64,000 nucleotides of DNA from Mesodorylaimus sp. YZB2_4 (GCA_030248295.1 JASANH010001726.1:248001-312000), one strand, 5' to 3'. Counted from the first letter of the stretch, positions 1-13,333 are shown. The notes: generated by a model not told the origin, from the sequence alone. Made by a program: numbers and translations.

Positions 1-3000
1 TCATTTTAGCATTTCTGCATGATCCTGATGATTTTGTGATTCAAAGTGGCGTGGACAGCCTTACAATACATGGGATTCACGCAATAAGCATACTGTGGTT
101 CATAACCTTCTTCCACTCGGACTGCGTCACGACATAGTCTGTCGCAGTAGAGTACATATGCATAGGAGGTATCCTACACTGTCTGGCAGAGATCTTTAAG
201 GTAAATGAGTACCTATTTATTGTAGTCATGATTCCAATATGCTTTATACTTGGAGCTTGTGAGCAAGTGAGACTTATGAGCAATGCGAGAGGCGCCAAGG
301 TGAAGATTGCTACAGCATTCCTAGACGCTGTTGTGTGCCAAGATGCAGTAAAAATGTAGTGTGTGGTAAGACTTGGTCTTTTTCAAGCCCTAATTCTAAA
401 CGACCACGAATTTGTATCTTCTTGCTGGACTTTGTCGTCTCCCCGCAACTAGGCTCCATAATGGCACAATGTGCAGGAAGGGGTTGAAACAAAGAGGTAT
501 TATTCGAGACACATGGGTACATTCAAAATTTGAGACTCGATCAGGACTTGAGAACGCGCGCCTGGGTTTCGGGACAGCTATCAGCACTGCTACATACCGC
601 ATGTGCCTGCAAGTGCTAGTGGACCATTGTATGGTTGCCTCTAGAACCTGGTGCTGTGAAGTCGAGAAAAAAACTCAAATTTTAAATTATTCCAAAAAAA
701 AAGTCTGTTATAACACACTCGAAATTTTTAGACCAGCCAATGCACAAAGTGGGTATTTACGGGGTGCCCCTAAAGAGTCAATTTGCATTCTCAATGTCAA
801 GCAAGCTTTTCATGGATGTTAAGCGATAAACGTCTCAAAAATAAAACTGAAACTCGAAATCAAGTCATAGTATCATATGTATGCACTACAGGTGGCTGTG
901 TACAAGATATAAATACACAAACTTTGTGTATTTATTTATTGAAATTCTGGAAATACTTGGGTATAAAATATGCATACACATTACAGAAAATTCGCAAAAT
1001 ATACACACACAAATCTGTTCAGCAGTACAATGTATGCTTTTGATGTAGTAGATGAGCGAGCCTAGTGTGTTTGTTGCTTCTTGCAACGGATAGCGTAATG
1101 ACACTTTGTGCTCCTTTTTTTCTGTGCATCCATGAAATTCCTCTGAAATTGCATGATTTCCTCATAAATTCACCAACAAATTAGAATAATGACCCACATT
1201 CCATGTCCCACTTCAAAAGGTAATCGCCAACCACGATCTTGGCAAAACTAAAAATTGTGCTTTGTTGCTAGGTGCAAAAGAGTTCTCTGCAAAATATCGG
1301 CTCCGTTTGGTCAACATGTCAGCAGTGGCGAGCAAAGTTTTAAAATCATTTTGGCATTTTAAAACAATAATCAAATCCCAAAAGTTGAAAGCATTTTAAA
1401 TCGAGCCCCAAAACCAAAGCACCTAGTTTGGAAATAGTACTGCGTGTTTTTCCCAGCGCCCAGACTTCTAGTCACTCAAAAATTCAAAAATTCTCAGGAC
1501 CTTAGGCGCTGATCACGGCTGACAAGTTGGCGAGATGCTGATATTTTGCAAGGAGCTTTCATTTGCACATAGGGACAACTGCCAATGATTTCGTCGAGAT
1601 CGCCTCAACGTTTGGCGATATTCCCTTGTCAGGTCCCTGCATTCGACGTGGGAAAGCACATGGATCCAGGTGCATCCATTGGTATTTGACATGGAACCCA
1701 CGTGAAATACATTACGAACTACAACTTTTAAGAATCTGAGGACTGATTGTCAAAGTTCGAAAAAAGTTTGCCGCGGCATTCAGAACTTCAGTCAAGTTTC
1801 TAGGGCTTCTCTGCAAAAGTTTCGAGGTGGCTGTTTGAAAAACGTCAAAAAAAGTCACTCACTCAGATTGCACAACGGAAAGTAAAAGATCTGGAAATTC
1901 ATTTAAGCATTAAAAAACCGTTTTTACAATGCGCACAATTTGCATTGAATTTTTTTCTTTTCAGATGCTTTTAAAGTTTTTGGGTGAAGATTTATGGCTG
2001 CACAAACCCCTCGTTATTTTATCATTGTTACATTATTGATGAAAACTTTGCTTGTTGTAATTATTATTTGTTTTTCAGTGCAGAACAAAGAGTATGCAAT
2101 ATACAAAAAATATACTGCTTTGGAAATAAACAAAATGTGTATTCACAAAATATACATGCACAATTTGGGAAATTTGTGTTTATTTGTAAGCAATATACAT
2201 ACACATACATGCAATCGAGTATTTTTACCAACAATAGTATACATCTGCGTTGCAAAGAGTAGATTTGTTCACGCGAGCCATCGAACATGCATATTTCGTA
2301 TTTCCTGCGCACGTGTTAAGATTGCATATCGTGTGGATTGTTGACAAGTGCGAGCGGACCATATTGCATGGTCGCCCTCAGCATAATATTTGCTTTTGTA
2401 AAGTTAAAAAAGACTCAACGCAATAGTTATACGAGTACAGTCTCTTACAGTGTTAGCGGCCCCACATGCTGCCTTAATGGCCAGCTACAAAAATCCTTAA
2501 TTGTGGGCCCGGTTCTTGCTCTAGTTTTTTCCCAGAACATTACTCCCAACTTCCTTTTATAGTCAGCTAGTCTTCTAGTCTGGTCAATCGATAGATTCTT
2601 TTACTCGCAGAAAATGTCTAATCTACAGTTGGTTCTGCGGTTTTTTTGTATTTTTTCTCTTCCCCGCTGAACACACAGAGACCTATATATCGTTTACTGT
2701 ACTGAACGGTATCGATACTCGTAGTTGCCACAGACAAATATCGGCATTCGAAATTTCTATCGGAGAATTCCATTTAAAGCATCTGAAAGTTTTCCCTAAC
2801 ATTATTTCTTACGCAGTCTCTTATTTCCATCATCATTATTCTATCCCTTTCAATGAATTGCATAAAAGGGCATTTCACAATAAGCTTCGAACTCCATGGG
2901 AGCAATACGTAAACACTCTTCAATACTTTCCTCTTTCATCAGTGAATCAGTCCGCTAGTAATCAGGAGGATAAAACTAAATGGATTTTAAATATGCACGT

Positions 3001-4785
3001 CTACAAATCAATCTGAGCAATCTCGCATTTCCCTTCTGGCTGGTTTTATTTTTAGTTTTTTTCCCAAAACATCATTACGACCACTAGTTCCTTGTATGGT
3101 CAAAAGCTTACGTGTTTGTTGTCTGTTTTGTCCAAAACACAAGTCTTATTCATTTCCTCCGATGCTAACAATTTTTTTTCAGTGTTTTGTTTCCCAAAAT
3201 CTTCCTCTTTCTCTTCTCGTGAACAAGGAAGCTTTCAGTTTTCAGCTCCTGGCGTAAACACCAATTTAGCAGTGGCCAGAGGCGGAAAATTTAAAAGGCA
3301 AATTTAACCGCTTTCGTCTGCTCGCGGTCTGGAAAGGACAGCGGTTGTTTCTATTTAGTAAAAAAACAAAAAACTTTCATCATTCTGGCTTGTTCTGGTG
3401 ATTGTGGTGAATTGGACGCGCTTCGGCGTATCGATTTCTCAGCCGGACGTTCATGATGCCAAGGGATATCCAAAGTCTTTAAGAGAGGCATCAGCGTTTA
3501 GAAGGATCCAATTTGCGTAGGAAGTCTTTCAATCTAGGGTTCGTCCTCTTGAAAATGCCGGCTGTTAGAGAAATGTTTGAAAAATGTAGAAGGGTTTGTC
3601 TTGAAAAGTATTGTGTGAGGCTTATGTGCATGTATTTGTTTTACTCGTTAGCCCTTTCCCCCAAACGTCTACCGAGATGGGGTTCTGGTATCCTCCAGTT
3701 GCTGTTCAAAATTATCATTAGAAGTGATCCGAGCAGAGTGCCTTGTGTAAACTTTGGGCTTCTGAGATTTCATAAAAACGCCTCTTCTGTCGGTTTCTTA
3801 GAGGCATCCTGTGCATTTTGTAACTGCTTCATTCGAAGATAGTGGAAATCATACTAACTGTGTACCTGCGAGAGACGGTAAATGGACGGCTAGGCAAGAT
3901 ATAGTTGAAAAAATCATTCTGGAGAGAACTATTCATGATTTTCAGGTTAGTGATGCGTTTTAGTGATTTTCCTTTGTTGTATCTATTCGAACTTGGCCAT
4001 CAGACAGTTCATTGGTAAGTTCTCATTTGCGGTCTGCTCGGTTCCACTGGTATAACTGGGTGTCCTTGAGGATTTCCCTGTACTGTATATCTTTTCTCCA
4101 GGTCGATCAGACTATGCATGCCAGCCACTTGTCGAACCGGCTCAACCAGCCGGTCGTTTAGGTTTATCCCACTAATATTTGCTCAATCCACGGTTGTGGA
4201 AAAGTTCAAATAATTTAGTTCAAATACCCTTTTCCACGTGCAACCAGTATTTAACAATTGTTCCTGGAAAGCTGGTTCTGGGTGGCCAGGAGCGTCAAGA
4301 ACAGATGATAAATTCTGTTTGCACCACAGATTCCCATCTGTTCGCACCACCATGCCTAGAAGCAGTCTCCCATGAGAGGCGGAAACAAAATATTGAGCGT
4401 TTTGTTTTCTAAGCATACTGTATATTTGAGTTTGGTATTTGTTGGTATCGTGCCATTTTTTCTTAAAATTACTGCTTTTGAAATAAGTTATGACTGAAAT
4501 CCTGAGTCGCCAAACAGGAGGGTGGGGAAACTATAGGAGAGTTCCTGGTGCCACAAACTAAAATTTATCAAGATCCACACTTACGATTTTGAAACTTAGA
4601 TAGCTGACATTATATTGTGAGAGTGGAAAGAGGGAGAGATTATCTAAAAAAGTCAAGAGTAATGGTAAAAAAGTTTTTGACCGAAGGTACTTCACAAGAC
4701 AAGTGGGCATTACTAAAACGGGTCCGGCAGCGGAATGAGAAGAATTTTGCTGAAAACTTCTCTCACTACGAGAGGAGTTCAAAAA
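1..4785. other. No recognised gene
   Basis: Both strands were read. The open frames are short, lack family motifs and lack consistent splice-site chains. AT-rich stretches around 900-1030 and 2090-2330 share TATACA/ACAAAATATAC-type words, partly in inverted orientation, which suggests old repeat debris. No tRNA or promoter could be supported. Confidence 0.5.
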
Positions 4786-4960
4786 GTTTGTAGCCTGACC
4801 ACACTTTCCTGATGCAGCAAATTTGTGATTGCTCTGATCTACCTCCACATAGATGACCATATTCAGTAATGTGTGAATGGATCAGCGTGATTTTTTGCAT
4901 GGGTTCTATAAGTGTAAGGTACAAACTTCACTGCTGCAGCTTCTGAGGAAGGTACTCAGG
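4786..4960 (+). repeat. Dispersed repeat A, copy 1
   Basis: About 175 bp that aligns in the same orientation with 14590-14779. Shared words include TAGATGACCATA, GTGAATGGATC.GCGTGATTTTT, GTGTAA.GTACAAA and a final GTAC..ACTCAGG, with several small indels between copies. The copies look moderately old. No terminal inverted repeats or target duplication were seen, so the class is unknown. Confidence 0.6.
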
Positions 4961-5649
4961 ATTTTTCCAGAACTTTTTGAACGCCCTCCATATTTCTCTA
5001 TGCTGCGGGCATTTTGTCTATTTCTCTATGGTTTCGTTGCAGGCAGGTTTTTGACTGGCTGTTAGGTAAATCATATCGCGTATCGTGTGTCATTAAGCTC
5101 CTGCATGGGACCAAACCATACCTACTTATACCGTCTGGCATGCCTATGGATTTGCGTATACAACGACGACACCGAATCGAATCCAGTTCCATGGACCATG
5201 CCTCTGACTTCTTATCTTTAATCCGTAGCTTTCTTTGCATTCGAATCCTGTCAGATATAGCTTGGAGGACTTTCAGAACCAGACTTAGAAAGCAAATTTG
5301 TACATTCCAACTAGTCGATGCAATAAAAAACGGGTGCCTGAATGCGGAAATTTCCTAATAATATCTCGATATTCCTGCATTTCCTCTTTGATCGACATCT
5401 TACTAAGATCTTACGATTAGAGCGATTTATATACGCGGCGCGGTGAATCGTGGGTGCGTCAGGGTCCACAGTCATGGGTTGATATTGCTGGCCAGTAAGT
5501 ACTTGCATAGCACGATTTTAATTCCTGCGCTCGAATCAGCTCTCCCACCACATGCCCGTGCTTGGCGGTGGGGTATAGCGTTAATCTCTGCTTTAGGAAT
5601 ACCCAGATTTTCCACAAGATACCATTTTAGGTGGATACGAGTCCAAACC

Positions 5650-6997
5650 ATGAATTCTTCCAATGTTTCATTTAACGACTGTCGTTATCATGGCATCGAG
5701 CCCAGCGGCAGCTCCATTTATCTGATTATGGCTCATGTACTTCCATGTTTTCTTTGTATTGGTCTAGTTGGAAGTATATTGACCGTAATCATCTTACATT
5801 TTGCTGCAAATCAGCAAAACGCCAAAGCTGGCTTGTTTTTGTCAGCAAAGGCAATTGCTGATTTTTGTTTCGAAGTATTTGCTTTATTGCATAATTTAAA
5901 CGTGTACAGTCATTTGGCCGACAGCGACGATTACAGCAAATTTTACTATCATGGTTTGCAAAGATTCACATATCCAAATTTGAATTGGTTGTTGCTCTGT
6001 TCAACATGGTGAGTAATGGGTGGAAGATCGGTTTGAGAAAATAGTTCTTTTGTCTCCTTTCGGGGTACGAGAGTGGTCTCAAACTAGGAAAACACGTTGT
6101 CTATGGATTGGATGCATGCCATTTTTTAGGTTCGCAGTGGCGGCAACTTTCGAAAGAATGATCGCTGTCGGCTGGCCTCTGAAATCGTTGCACTTACTCA
6201 CCCAACGCCGTCTCTTTCTGTCTATCTTGTGCATAGGGATTCTATCGTTCTTGCTCACCATGTACCCTTACATTTTCCTGACCAACGCCTCCTTCGTCGA
6301 CTGTGATCGTCCTTGGAGACGCGTATACACTGCTGTTGGCCCGCTGTCCAAGGAGCAGCCAGTCTTGTGGTACTACGGCTACGTAACTCGATTCATCCAC
6401 AACATTTTGGCTTCTATTGTTCCAGTTCTCCTTCTGCTGGCTTTTAATTCCAGCATTGTTTATAAATTACGAAACAGAAGTCGGTCGTTGAATCGATTTG
6501 CCGATGCTGGATACAATCTGAAAGACGCCAGTGAACAAATCCGAGTCACTATTCTGGTTTTCACCATCACCATCAGCACAGCCATTTGTCTCTTACCATC
6601 GGCTTGCATAGTTGCTTATGACAGTATCCAACAAACAAAAAAATCTCGCTCCTATCGCGCTTTTGTTCACGGAGCGAACTTGCTGGCGAGTTTTGGTAAA
6701 GTCTTGGATTTCTTTTTGTATTGCGTCGTGAGTTCAAAATTTCGACGCCAGCTTATCTCTGCTTGTCGACTTAACGAATGCGGATTGAACAGTAGAAAGT
6801 CGAGTTCTAAAAGTCAGCAAGAAACTTTGCTAACTAGAGAAAACGGACATGGCTTATTAAAAATGGTACCCCACAGAAAAATGTTTGTGAATCGATTGGA
6901 GTCGACTGAATCAAAAGTTAATCGTGGTCGGAGTATGGAGGTGTCTTCAAATGGAGGAATACATTTATTAGATAAAAGATCTAATACCATGCTTTAA
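5650..6997 (+). CDS. Rhodopsin-like (class A) G protein-coupled receptor, probably peptide receptor
   Basis: Two exons, 5650-6008 and 6130-6997, joined by a 121-bp GT..AG intron that splits a Trp codon; the product is 408 residues. The start is the first in-frame ATG and gives a short N-terminus with NSS and NVS glycosylation sites. Seven hydrophobic segments can be followed. TM2 carries LSAKAIADF, with the conserved Asp. TM3 ends in ERM at residues 128-130, replacing DRY, and runs into IAVGWPLK. TM5 has the conserved Pro followed by FNSSIVYKLR. TM6 is IRVTILVFTITIS. TM7 ends LDFFLYCVVSSKFRRQ, a degenerate NPxxY followed by the helix-8 start. The TM5 and TM7 patterns resemble FMRFamide/myosuppressin-type receptors (family knowledge), but the ligand cannot be inferred. 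TM1 has GLVGS where most class A receptors have GN. The C-terminal tail of about 90 residues is polar. Confidence 0.85.
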
Positions 6998-7272
6998 AGC
7001 AGCTCCATTATATGCATTTTACTTTCAAAATTTCAAAAATTTAAGGTTCAGAAAAATGTGAAGCTTCAATCGTTGAAAAATATTTCGTCGCGCTCGATCT
7101 GCGTGATAAATTTTTCTTTTATGGCTGTTGATTCCAGTGAATGATACGAGCATAAGGAATACCTATATCTCTTTTTTTGCTGTCTTGCCATGTCGGTATT
7201 TTATCTTTCCATCTTTCCTTACTTTATCTAACAGTTTCGTAGCCATTGTCTGTTCGTAAATCATGGATGTCA
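6998..7272. other. 3' flank of the GPCR gene
   Basis: About 275 bp between the receptor stop codon and the target duplication of the MITE. It is presumably the 3' UTR and flank. No clear AATAAA was identified and no other feature was seen. Confidence 0.3.
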
Positions 7273-7403
7273 AGGCGCATTTATAGTCGACAAAATTTCT
7301 ACTCCTACCCCTAGGGTAGGTGTAATGGCCATATACTTAAGCGTATGCTATTACACCGACCCTAGGGGTAGGAGTAGAAATTTTGTCGACTATAAATGCG
7401 CCT
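7273..7403. mobile_element. Palindromic MITE, PIF/Harbinger-like, copy 1
   Basis: A 131-bp fold-back element whose two halves are inverted copies of each other. It begins AGGCGCATTTATAGTCGAC and ends with the complement. It is flanked by the direct 3-bp duplication TCA (7270-7272 and 7404-7406). It has no coding capacity. Three-bp T-N-A duplications are typical of PIF/Harbinger transposons, and the superfamily call rests only on that. Copy 2 is at 24200-24320. Confidence 0.85.
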
Positions 7404-7406
7404 TCA

Positions 7407-8045
7407 CGATATTGGCGTAATGTGTTGTACGAAGTGGTGTTTGGCCGTCTGAAGTCTGGACTCAATTCCCTTCAATTATCCGACGTGTGGAAAACCGGGA
7501 TAATTGCTTTCTACTTCGCCACACAGACGCGCAAGGTTACGCGGGCAACTTTGCCCGTCCATAACTCGACAAAAAAATTAACAAAATGCACAACATTTTG
7601 GGGATGAGCTATGTTTGCCATGACCAATAATCGTGCAGAATTTTGTTGGAGATGGCTTAGCCGTTCTCGAGATTCAAAATGCACGTTTTGCTGTTCCAGA
7701 GATACGACGGAAGACCAGGACGTACTTTTAACGACGAGGACGACGAGGAAGTACTTTTAAAAAAGACACGGTTACAAAAATAACCACTACAGCTAGAGAC
7801 CAAAGAGTTGGTTTTTCTGAAAGCTCTCATAGCGCGAATTATTCCTTTTGAGGGTGTGACCAGCCATACCCCCGGCACACTACGGCTCCGGCACCCCTGC
7901 CAATGGAGTGAGAAAACTCCCTGCCTATCACCAGCCACATTAGTTGCCTGTTTAGCCCAGCCACTCTGGAATTTATGCGCAACAGGCTACAGTGACAGAG
8001 CATAACGTGGCAACCTTCTTTGTATGAAATTTGTGTCAGCGCTGC
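7407..8045. other. No recognised gene
   Basis: Short frames only. GC- and GA-rich words near 7715-7760 repeat the GACGAGGA motif. Nothing assignable was found. Confidence 0.4.
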
Positions 8046-8232
8046 AGGGACTAGACGACAAATTTCTTTGATCTATTCTGAACTCTAACCCAAATGTGGG
8101 TTGCGAAAAAGTACTATTATTTCTTTAAAAAAATCTGTCATCAGTCAACGAAAAGATTAGCCCAGCCACCGTACTCTAACAAAATGCAAGGCAAGACGAG
8201 GTTGGCTTGGCTTCGGCGCCGTTTGTTGAAAA
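8046..8232 (+). repeat. Dispersed repeat B, copy 1
   Basis: About 187 bp aligning in the same orientation with 25816-25995. Shared words are GGGACTAGAC.ACAAA, GCGAAAAAGTACTA, TTAGCCCAGCCACC.TACTCTAAC and GGCG.CGTTTGT. There are many point differences and small gaps. The class is unknown. Confidence 0.65.
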
Positions 8233-10720
8233 CTTGTGATCAAACAGAATCGCTCCACTAATCGGGAGTGCCTCCCCCAGTAAAGCCGACACAGATGCTG
8301 CGTGTTAAAGCCCGAACTTTGGACCGTAATAACTCAAGAGCCGCTCCACCGATTCGCTTGAAACTTTGCAGGCACTTATGTTCTATCGAGCTTAATATTC
8401 ATTCCAAATTTCATTTAAATTGGTTCATCCGTTATGGATATCCAGGAACCACATTTTCAGGAGATGAATGGAGAAGAAGAAAGAAGAAGAAGAATAGATC
8501 GCTGCAGCAATAACGGTGACAGGTATGAAGGAACAAAATAGATTTTCTGAAAGCCCGGGAGACTAAGTGGTGCATATAGACAACAGGATTCGAAAAAGAA
8601 AAATTTTAAAAAAATTTGAATTTCCCGCCAAGAGGTCGCCTTGTGATAAAAAGCGGGCAGGCTTGTGTGGATGTAAATTTTAATATTTATATTTCCGTCT
8701 ATGAACAAACAAACAATTTTTGTATCCATGGGGGGCGCCATGCAGTACATGTGCCACACCAAAGACGTTATCTCAACAGCCTGAAGTCGTAAGGCCATGA
8801 AATTTTGCTTCTTAGCGTAACTTCACACTAGATTAAGTTCTTTCGAAGAAATTTCTAAAATCTCTATCGGTTCAGGCTCCACTCATACTAGGCGTGCTAG
8901 GACGAAAATCCCGACCTGGTTTTTTATTTTCGCTATAACTCGCGGACGGTGCGGCCAAAACCGATGAGATTTAGTGTGGATATGAGGAACTAGCTGGGAA
9001 AGGTGTGTACCAAAAATCTTTTCAAAATCTCGACTGGTTATCCTTCTATGAGCAAAAATGTGTCCGCGTCATATATGTACAGTATGTATGTATGTATGGA
9101 CCCGACAGATCACACCGCCGATCGGGAGCTGTGTGAGAGCGGGGGATCCAGCTACATACTCAAACGACAGGGTAACATCACTGCTGGTGCCTTTTGGCAT
9201 TTATTTTGACCAGGTATTGCCCCAGATTGCTGCAGGGTCCTCAGAAGGGGGTCCACTCGGGCAAAATTATCATTTTTGCACTTTTATACCTCTTAAAAAC
9301 CGTCTGGAGAGGCCTAGGGTAAATTTTTATAGCTCGATCGAGTCAGGGAGGTGCCTGGATCAATTCCTGACCAAAAAAATGTCCCTTGTTGCAAAAGTTA
9401 GAAGTTCTGGTTTTTGTTGGGGGTCCATTTGCACATAAAAACTCAAAAAATTTGGAAACGCAGAAAAATTTTGCAGTATATATACTTGGTGGCTCATCGA
9501 TGATACAGGGTCATAGGACTCATGGAATTTCTGTTATCTGAACATATATATAAACGGCAAGCCCGTGTCTTGTTTTAAAATGGCGGGAAGTTCAAAATGT
9601 GGGACTCAACACTTCTTGCACATTCTGAAAGCTGTCTCTGCACAAAGATGACGATGACAGTTATACTTGAAAAATAAAACGATACTAGAAAACTTAGGAG
9701 AACTTTAAAAAATGCGCGAAATTCAAATTAAAGAGCTGACTTTTAAAAAACGGTGTTTATACAGAAAAGGAGTAATATGAAGAGTGAATGACAATAACAG
9801 CGGACGCTAGAGGGACCGGTTTGCGGAAGCTCGCGTCTTTCCCTCATACTTTCGCGAGCTGGGCGCAAAACGGGGTCGCTGCATGAGCTTCAATAAACAT
9901 GATATACAGTAGATACAAGGGAGAGTGAGTCTAAAATCCTGTGCATCGAAATCACATAAAAGAAATAAAAGCATGAGACTCAGAAGACTACGTAGTAGCA
10001 TCGAAAAACATTTTAATGGGGGAATAAAAATCAAGCTAAAAAATCATTTTTGACTGCCACAAAAGTTGTCATAACTTAAAAAAGAGCAATATGTTTAAAA
10101 AAAGCGTTATTCCTTCGCATTCTTATTAAAGAACTAGGCAATAAAACGGCGAAAATGCAGGTTCTAATTAAGGATAGAGGATGCACTGAAAACGAGATTT
10201 AAATGTCATACCGTGAATGGCAGCGTGAAAAAATTGACTAGAGATAATGCTGCAACATATTTTATGAAATTGTGGCGGGAAATTTGGTTATTTGAATACT
10301 GCTTGTCACTCAACCAAATTTTACTCGGGCCCAACATGTTGGAAGTCAATGAGACTGAAATAAAAGGGATCCTCATGACAAACAGGACTGACCTTATGTT
10401 TGCTGAACTCAGTCTACAGCGCAACGCCTAGTCTAGAGGAAAGGTTGTACTTCCAAGAAATACTAGTACTCAGACACGAGCAAACGAGTGCTTAAACTTA
10501 GCTGAGCCAGAGAGAGAGAGATTTAGTGGAAGACTCATCATGGTTGGAGAGCGACAACAAGTGCTACTGCTTCCAATCTCTTGCGCATGCGTAGAAGCAA
10601 ATTTTGTAGAATGGCTTGCACTCACGACTGCATGCGCTCGAACGCGGCCAGTCCTCGAGGGTGTATATTAGGTGGTGAAGAAGAGTCAGGACTGAAAAAG
10701 GAGTAAAATTAGCAAAAGAT
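8233..10720. other. Gene-free stretch with low-grade repeat signals
   Basis: No gene could be supported. Segments near 8300-8450 and 8930-9060 contain phrases such as GCTTGAAACTTTGCAG and CGGCCAAAACCGATGAGATTTAGTGTGGATAT, which read like degraded coding remains of a transposable element, but no family can be named. A TATG microsatellite lies near 9079-9098. Confidence 0.35.
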
Positions 10721-10907
10721 TCATGAAATGAAACTGGGAAAGGTAGTCCATGTGGTTTGATGCGCCTTCTGAGCAAGCCAGTCCAGGCTGACAAAAGGTG
10801 ATCGAGAAAGATCCTGCCTGGCTACTGGCTGGTCACATGTACTAGCGGTTTTAGGGCTGACAAGTAAAGTAAACCATAACAACTAGCCTCATTTACTGTA
10901 TGTCACC
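10721..10907 (-). repeat. Left arm of a large inverted repeat
   Basis: This segment is the reverse complement of 12381-12556, including TTCATGAAATGAAACTGGGAAAGG, the block GTTTGATGCGCCTTC, the ATC..GATCCTGCC block and CATAACAACTAGCCTCATTTA. The arms flank a 1.47-kb spacer with no coding frame. It could be a non-autonomous TIR element, but no target duplication was found at the outer ends. Confidence 0.65.
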
Positions 10908-12380
10908 GAACACGCCCGGTGCTACTCTGAGCATTGCTGATGCACCAAGTTATTGTTCCAGAAGCAGCGGATCTTGCATTTTTCTGCTTGATGCTTTCGT
11001 GATCGCGATAAAATCAAGCGCGAGGAGCAAGTCCGGCACCTTATTTCGCATTGCCTATTCATACATCAGGGAATGCGCAATAAATAGGGACTGCGCCGTC
11101 ATTTCCCATTCTTATCAAATATATTCTGGTCGAATGTCCCCTCGCTATCTCTGAATGCCAAGGATATGCGAATCTTGCAATACATCGTCTGGCGCCAGGG
11201 TGATGATCCCTTCAGCTATTGGCAATAGACCCCAAAAGGTGCACAGCCCTTTAACACTCCAAAAATGTCAGGGCCTCAAGAATGGGTAGCTAATGCAGAT
11301 CCAGCTTGGTGGCTTCTGCTGACCAAACGAGTAAATCTCGCAGGTAGGTACTCAAGTAAAACTTTCCCGCAAAGCATAATGGCTTACCGATCCTAGAGAG
11401 AGCTTGTTTCACGATTTCCGAATGCTTTATTATGGACCCGATTACAAGCCCATAAAATAACAGCGTTTTAGCTTTGAGCCTCAGAGTTCACTGGGCGCTG
11501 ACCTAATAAGTACCGTATGCAATAATAAAAAACTGAATATCCACTGCACAAGGTAATATAGATCAGGAAAAGAAGATTATCCTGTCCTTTCGACTCCCCA
11601 CCGACACGAGGCAACAGAAGGACAACGCGCTTGCGAGTTGTCATTACAATTTCGCTGCCTGAAGTTGCATATCTCAGTTCTCAGGCAATCTGGCAGACGA
11701 CAGAACCTCACGACTCACTGACTCACGACCAAGAGCTAAAACTCTGAACACTGTTTTTAGAATATGCCCCAACAGGGATTGAACGAGAGAAAAAAGTTTT
11801 CCTGTATGTAGTGAAATATTGTCTGCCACTATACACTTGTGCGTTCAACATTCCGACCATGTGTTACTTAGGATCCTTGCCCTATTCTGCTTCGGCTAAC
11901 TGCTGGATAATCCAAGGATATGTGGAGAACATATGCAGCAGGGGAACACCAGTGCTCACCGGATTCCTCTGCAGACCCAAATCCCTTCCTTTGGATGATT
12001 CTTGGATTTTATCTTCACTTTAAAATAATATTTATAAGCATACTATCTGTTTTCTTTGGAAATGTACACGCGGCCGATGCGGGAATGCGGAGGGCGTGTA
12101 TATTCTTAAGGAAAACAGGTTATAAATTTCATGCATTGGGTCAAAAGCGCCAGGCACGCAAAGCATCTCAGTGTCTAAATCTCGTTGTGTCCCATTGCTG
12201 CTAGAATGTCTTACGAAGCTGCACTTGCATCAAAATTCCAGCTTGAGTATGAGATCGCGCAACTGAAAGAGAGACCTTTCCTGCAAGTATAGTAACATTT
12301 TTCACAACACAGTCCCTGAAATATTCACAATACAAGAGCTGCAGATGTGAGCATTTTCTAGCAGCCACCTTCCCCATGCT
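10908..12380. other. Spacer between inverted-repeat arms
   Basis: About 1.47 kb with no recognised gene, only short low-information frames. It may be the interior of a non-autonomous transposon bounded by the two arms. Confidence 0.35.
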
Positions 12381-12556
12381 GGTGACATAAATGAGGCTAG
12401 TTGTTATGGTCTACTTGTCAAACCTAAAAGCACGAGTACATGTGACCAGCCAGAGCAAGGCAGGATCTTTCTTGATCACCTTTTGTAAGCCTGGACTGGC
12501 CTGCTCCGAAGGCGCATCAAACCACATTTTCTACCTTTCCCAGTTTCATTTCATGA
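12381..12556 (+). repeat. Right arm of a large inverted repeat
   Basis: Partner of 10721-10907. It begins GGTGACATAAATGAGGCTAG and ends at TTTCATTTCATGA. Its 3' portion is also the start of a direct repeat that recurs at 12974. Confidence 0.65.
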
Positions 12557-12637
12557 ATTTTTTGATATATTACTATTTTCTAATAGTACCAGCAGTTCGT
12601 GATTTTAGTGTTTTATTGGGTCACATTGGAAAGGTGA
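12432..12637 (+). repeat. 206-bp direct repeat, copy 1
   Basis: Nearly identical to 12974-13179, with about three or four substitutions seen, so the duplication is recent. It runs from ACGAGTACATGTGACC to TTGGAAAGGTGA. The 336-bp spacer between copies has no coding capacity. The arrangement could be a local tandem duplication or the ends of a small terminal-repeat element, and the sequence does not decide. Confidence 0.8.
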
Positions 12638-12973
12638 TTCTCCCTTTCCCTGGGGGTCTCTCGCCCGCCGGAGTGTCGCGACGGAGTGCGATGGATTCAA
12701 CGCTCACATTACAGCCCAGGAGAAGCATCGTCGATCCGTGACTTTACGATTTGACTCTTTTCCTCTTTTATGCCTAGTTCGCTCTCCTGTGGCTCTTTCT
12801 TCGTTCTGTCTCCGACCAGAGTGGTCGCCTGCTTATCTTTGTCCGTAAAAGGCAGCCGTAAAAGGCAGTGTAACGAAGTCTGTGATATATTCAGTCTCTC
12901 TCCTCTAGCCGACCTGAGCAGTCGGTCCTCTCGTCGCTCTCTCCACCTACGCTTCCACAACGCCGCTCTCGCT

Positions 12974-13179
12974 ACGAGTACATGTGACCAGCCAGAGCAA
13001 GGCAGGATCTTTCTTGATCACCTTTTGTAAGCCTGCACTGGCCTGCTCCGAAGGCGCATCAAACCACATTTTCTACCTTTCCCAGTTTTATTTCATGAAC
13101 TTTTTGATATATTACTATTTTCTAATAGTACCAGCAGTTCGTGATTTTAGTGTTTTATTGGGTCACATTGGAAAGGTGA
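12974..13179 (+). repeat. 206-bp direct repeat, copy 2
   Basis: Second copy of 12432-12637. Unlike copy 1 it lacks the upstream arm sequence (AATGAGGCTAGTTG..), so only the 206-bp part was duplicated. Confidence 0.8.
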
Positions 13180-13333
13180 ATTTTTTATTTCCCAAATGTC
13201 CTTCTCCGTTCAGAAAAAGTGGAAAGCTCATAAACTGGCTTGCCAAAAATGAAAAATGAGAAATCCTGAAAAAGTTAAAGCTTTGAATAATTTTGCAATC
13301 GTCAAGGTCTGATAAAGTAGATCCGTGGTGTAA

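Noticed and set aside
5014-5358. 114-codon frame upstream of the GPCR
   Set aside because: No family motif, no splice link to the receptor, and overlapping frames of similar length on the other strand.
12432-13179. Direct repeats as the ends of a small terminal-repeat retroelement
   Set aside because: No primer-binding site, TG..CA ends or target duplication could be seen. Local duplication of an inverted-repeat arm explains it as well.
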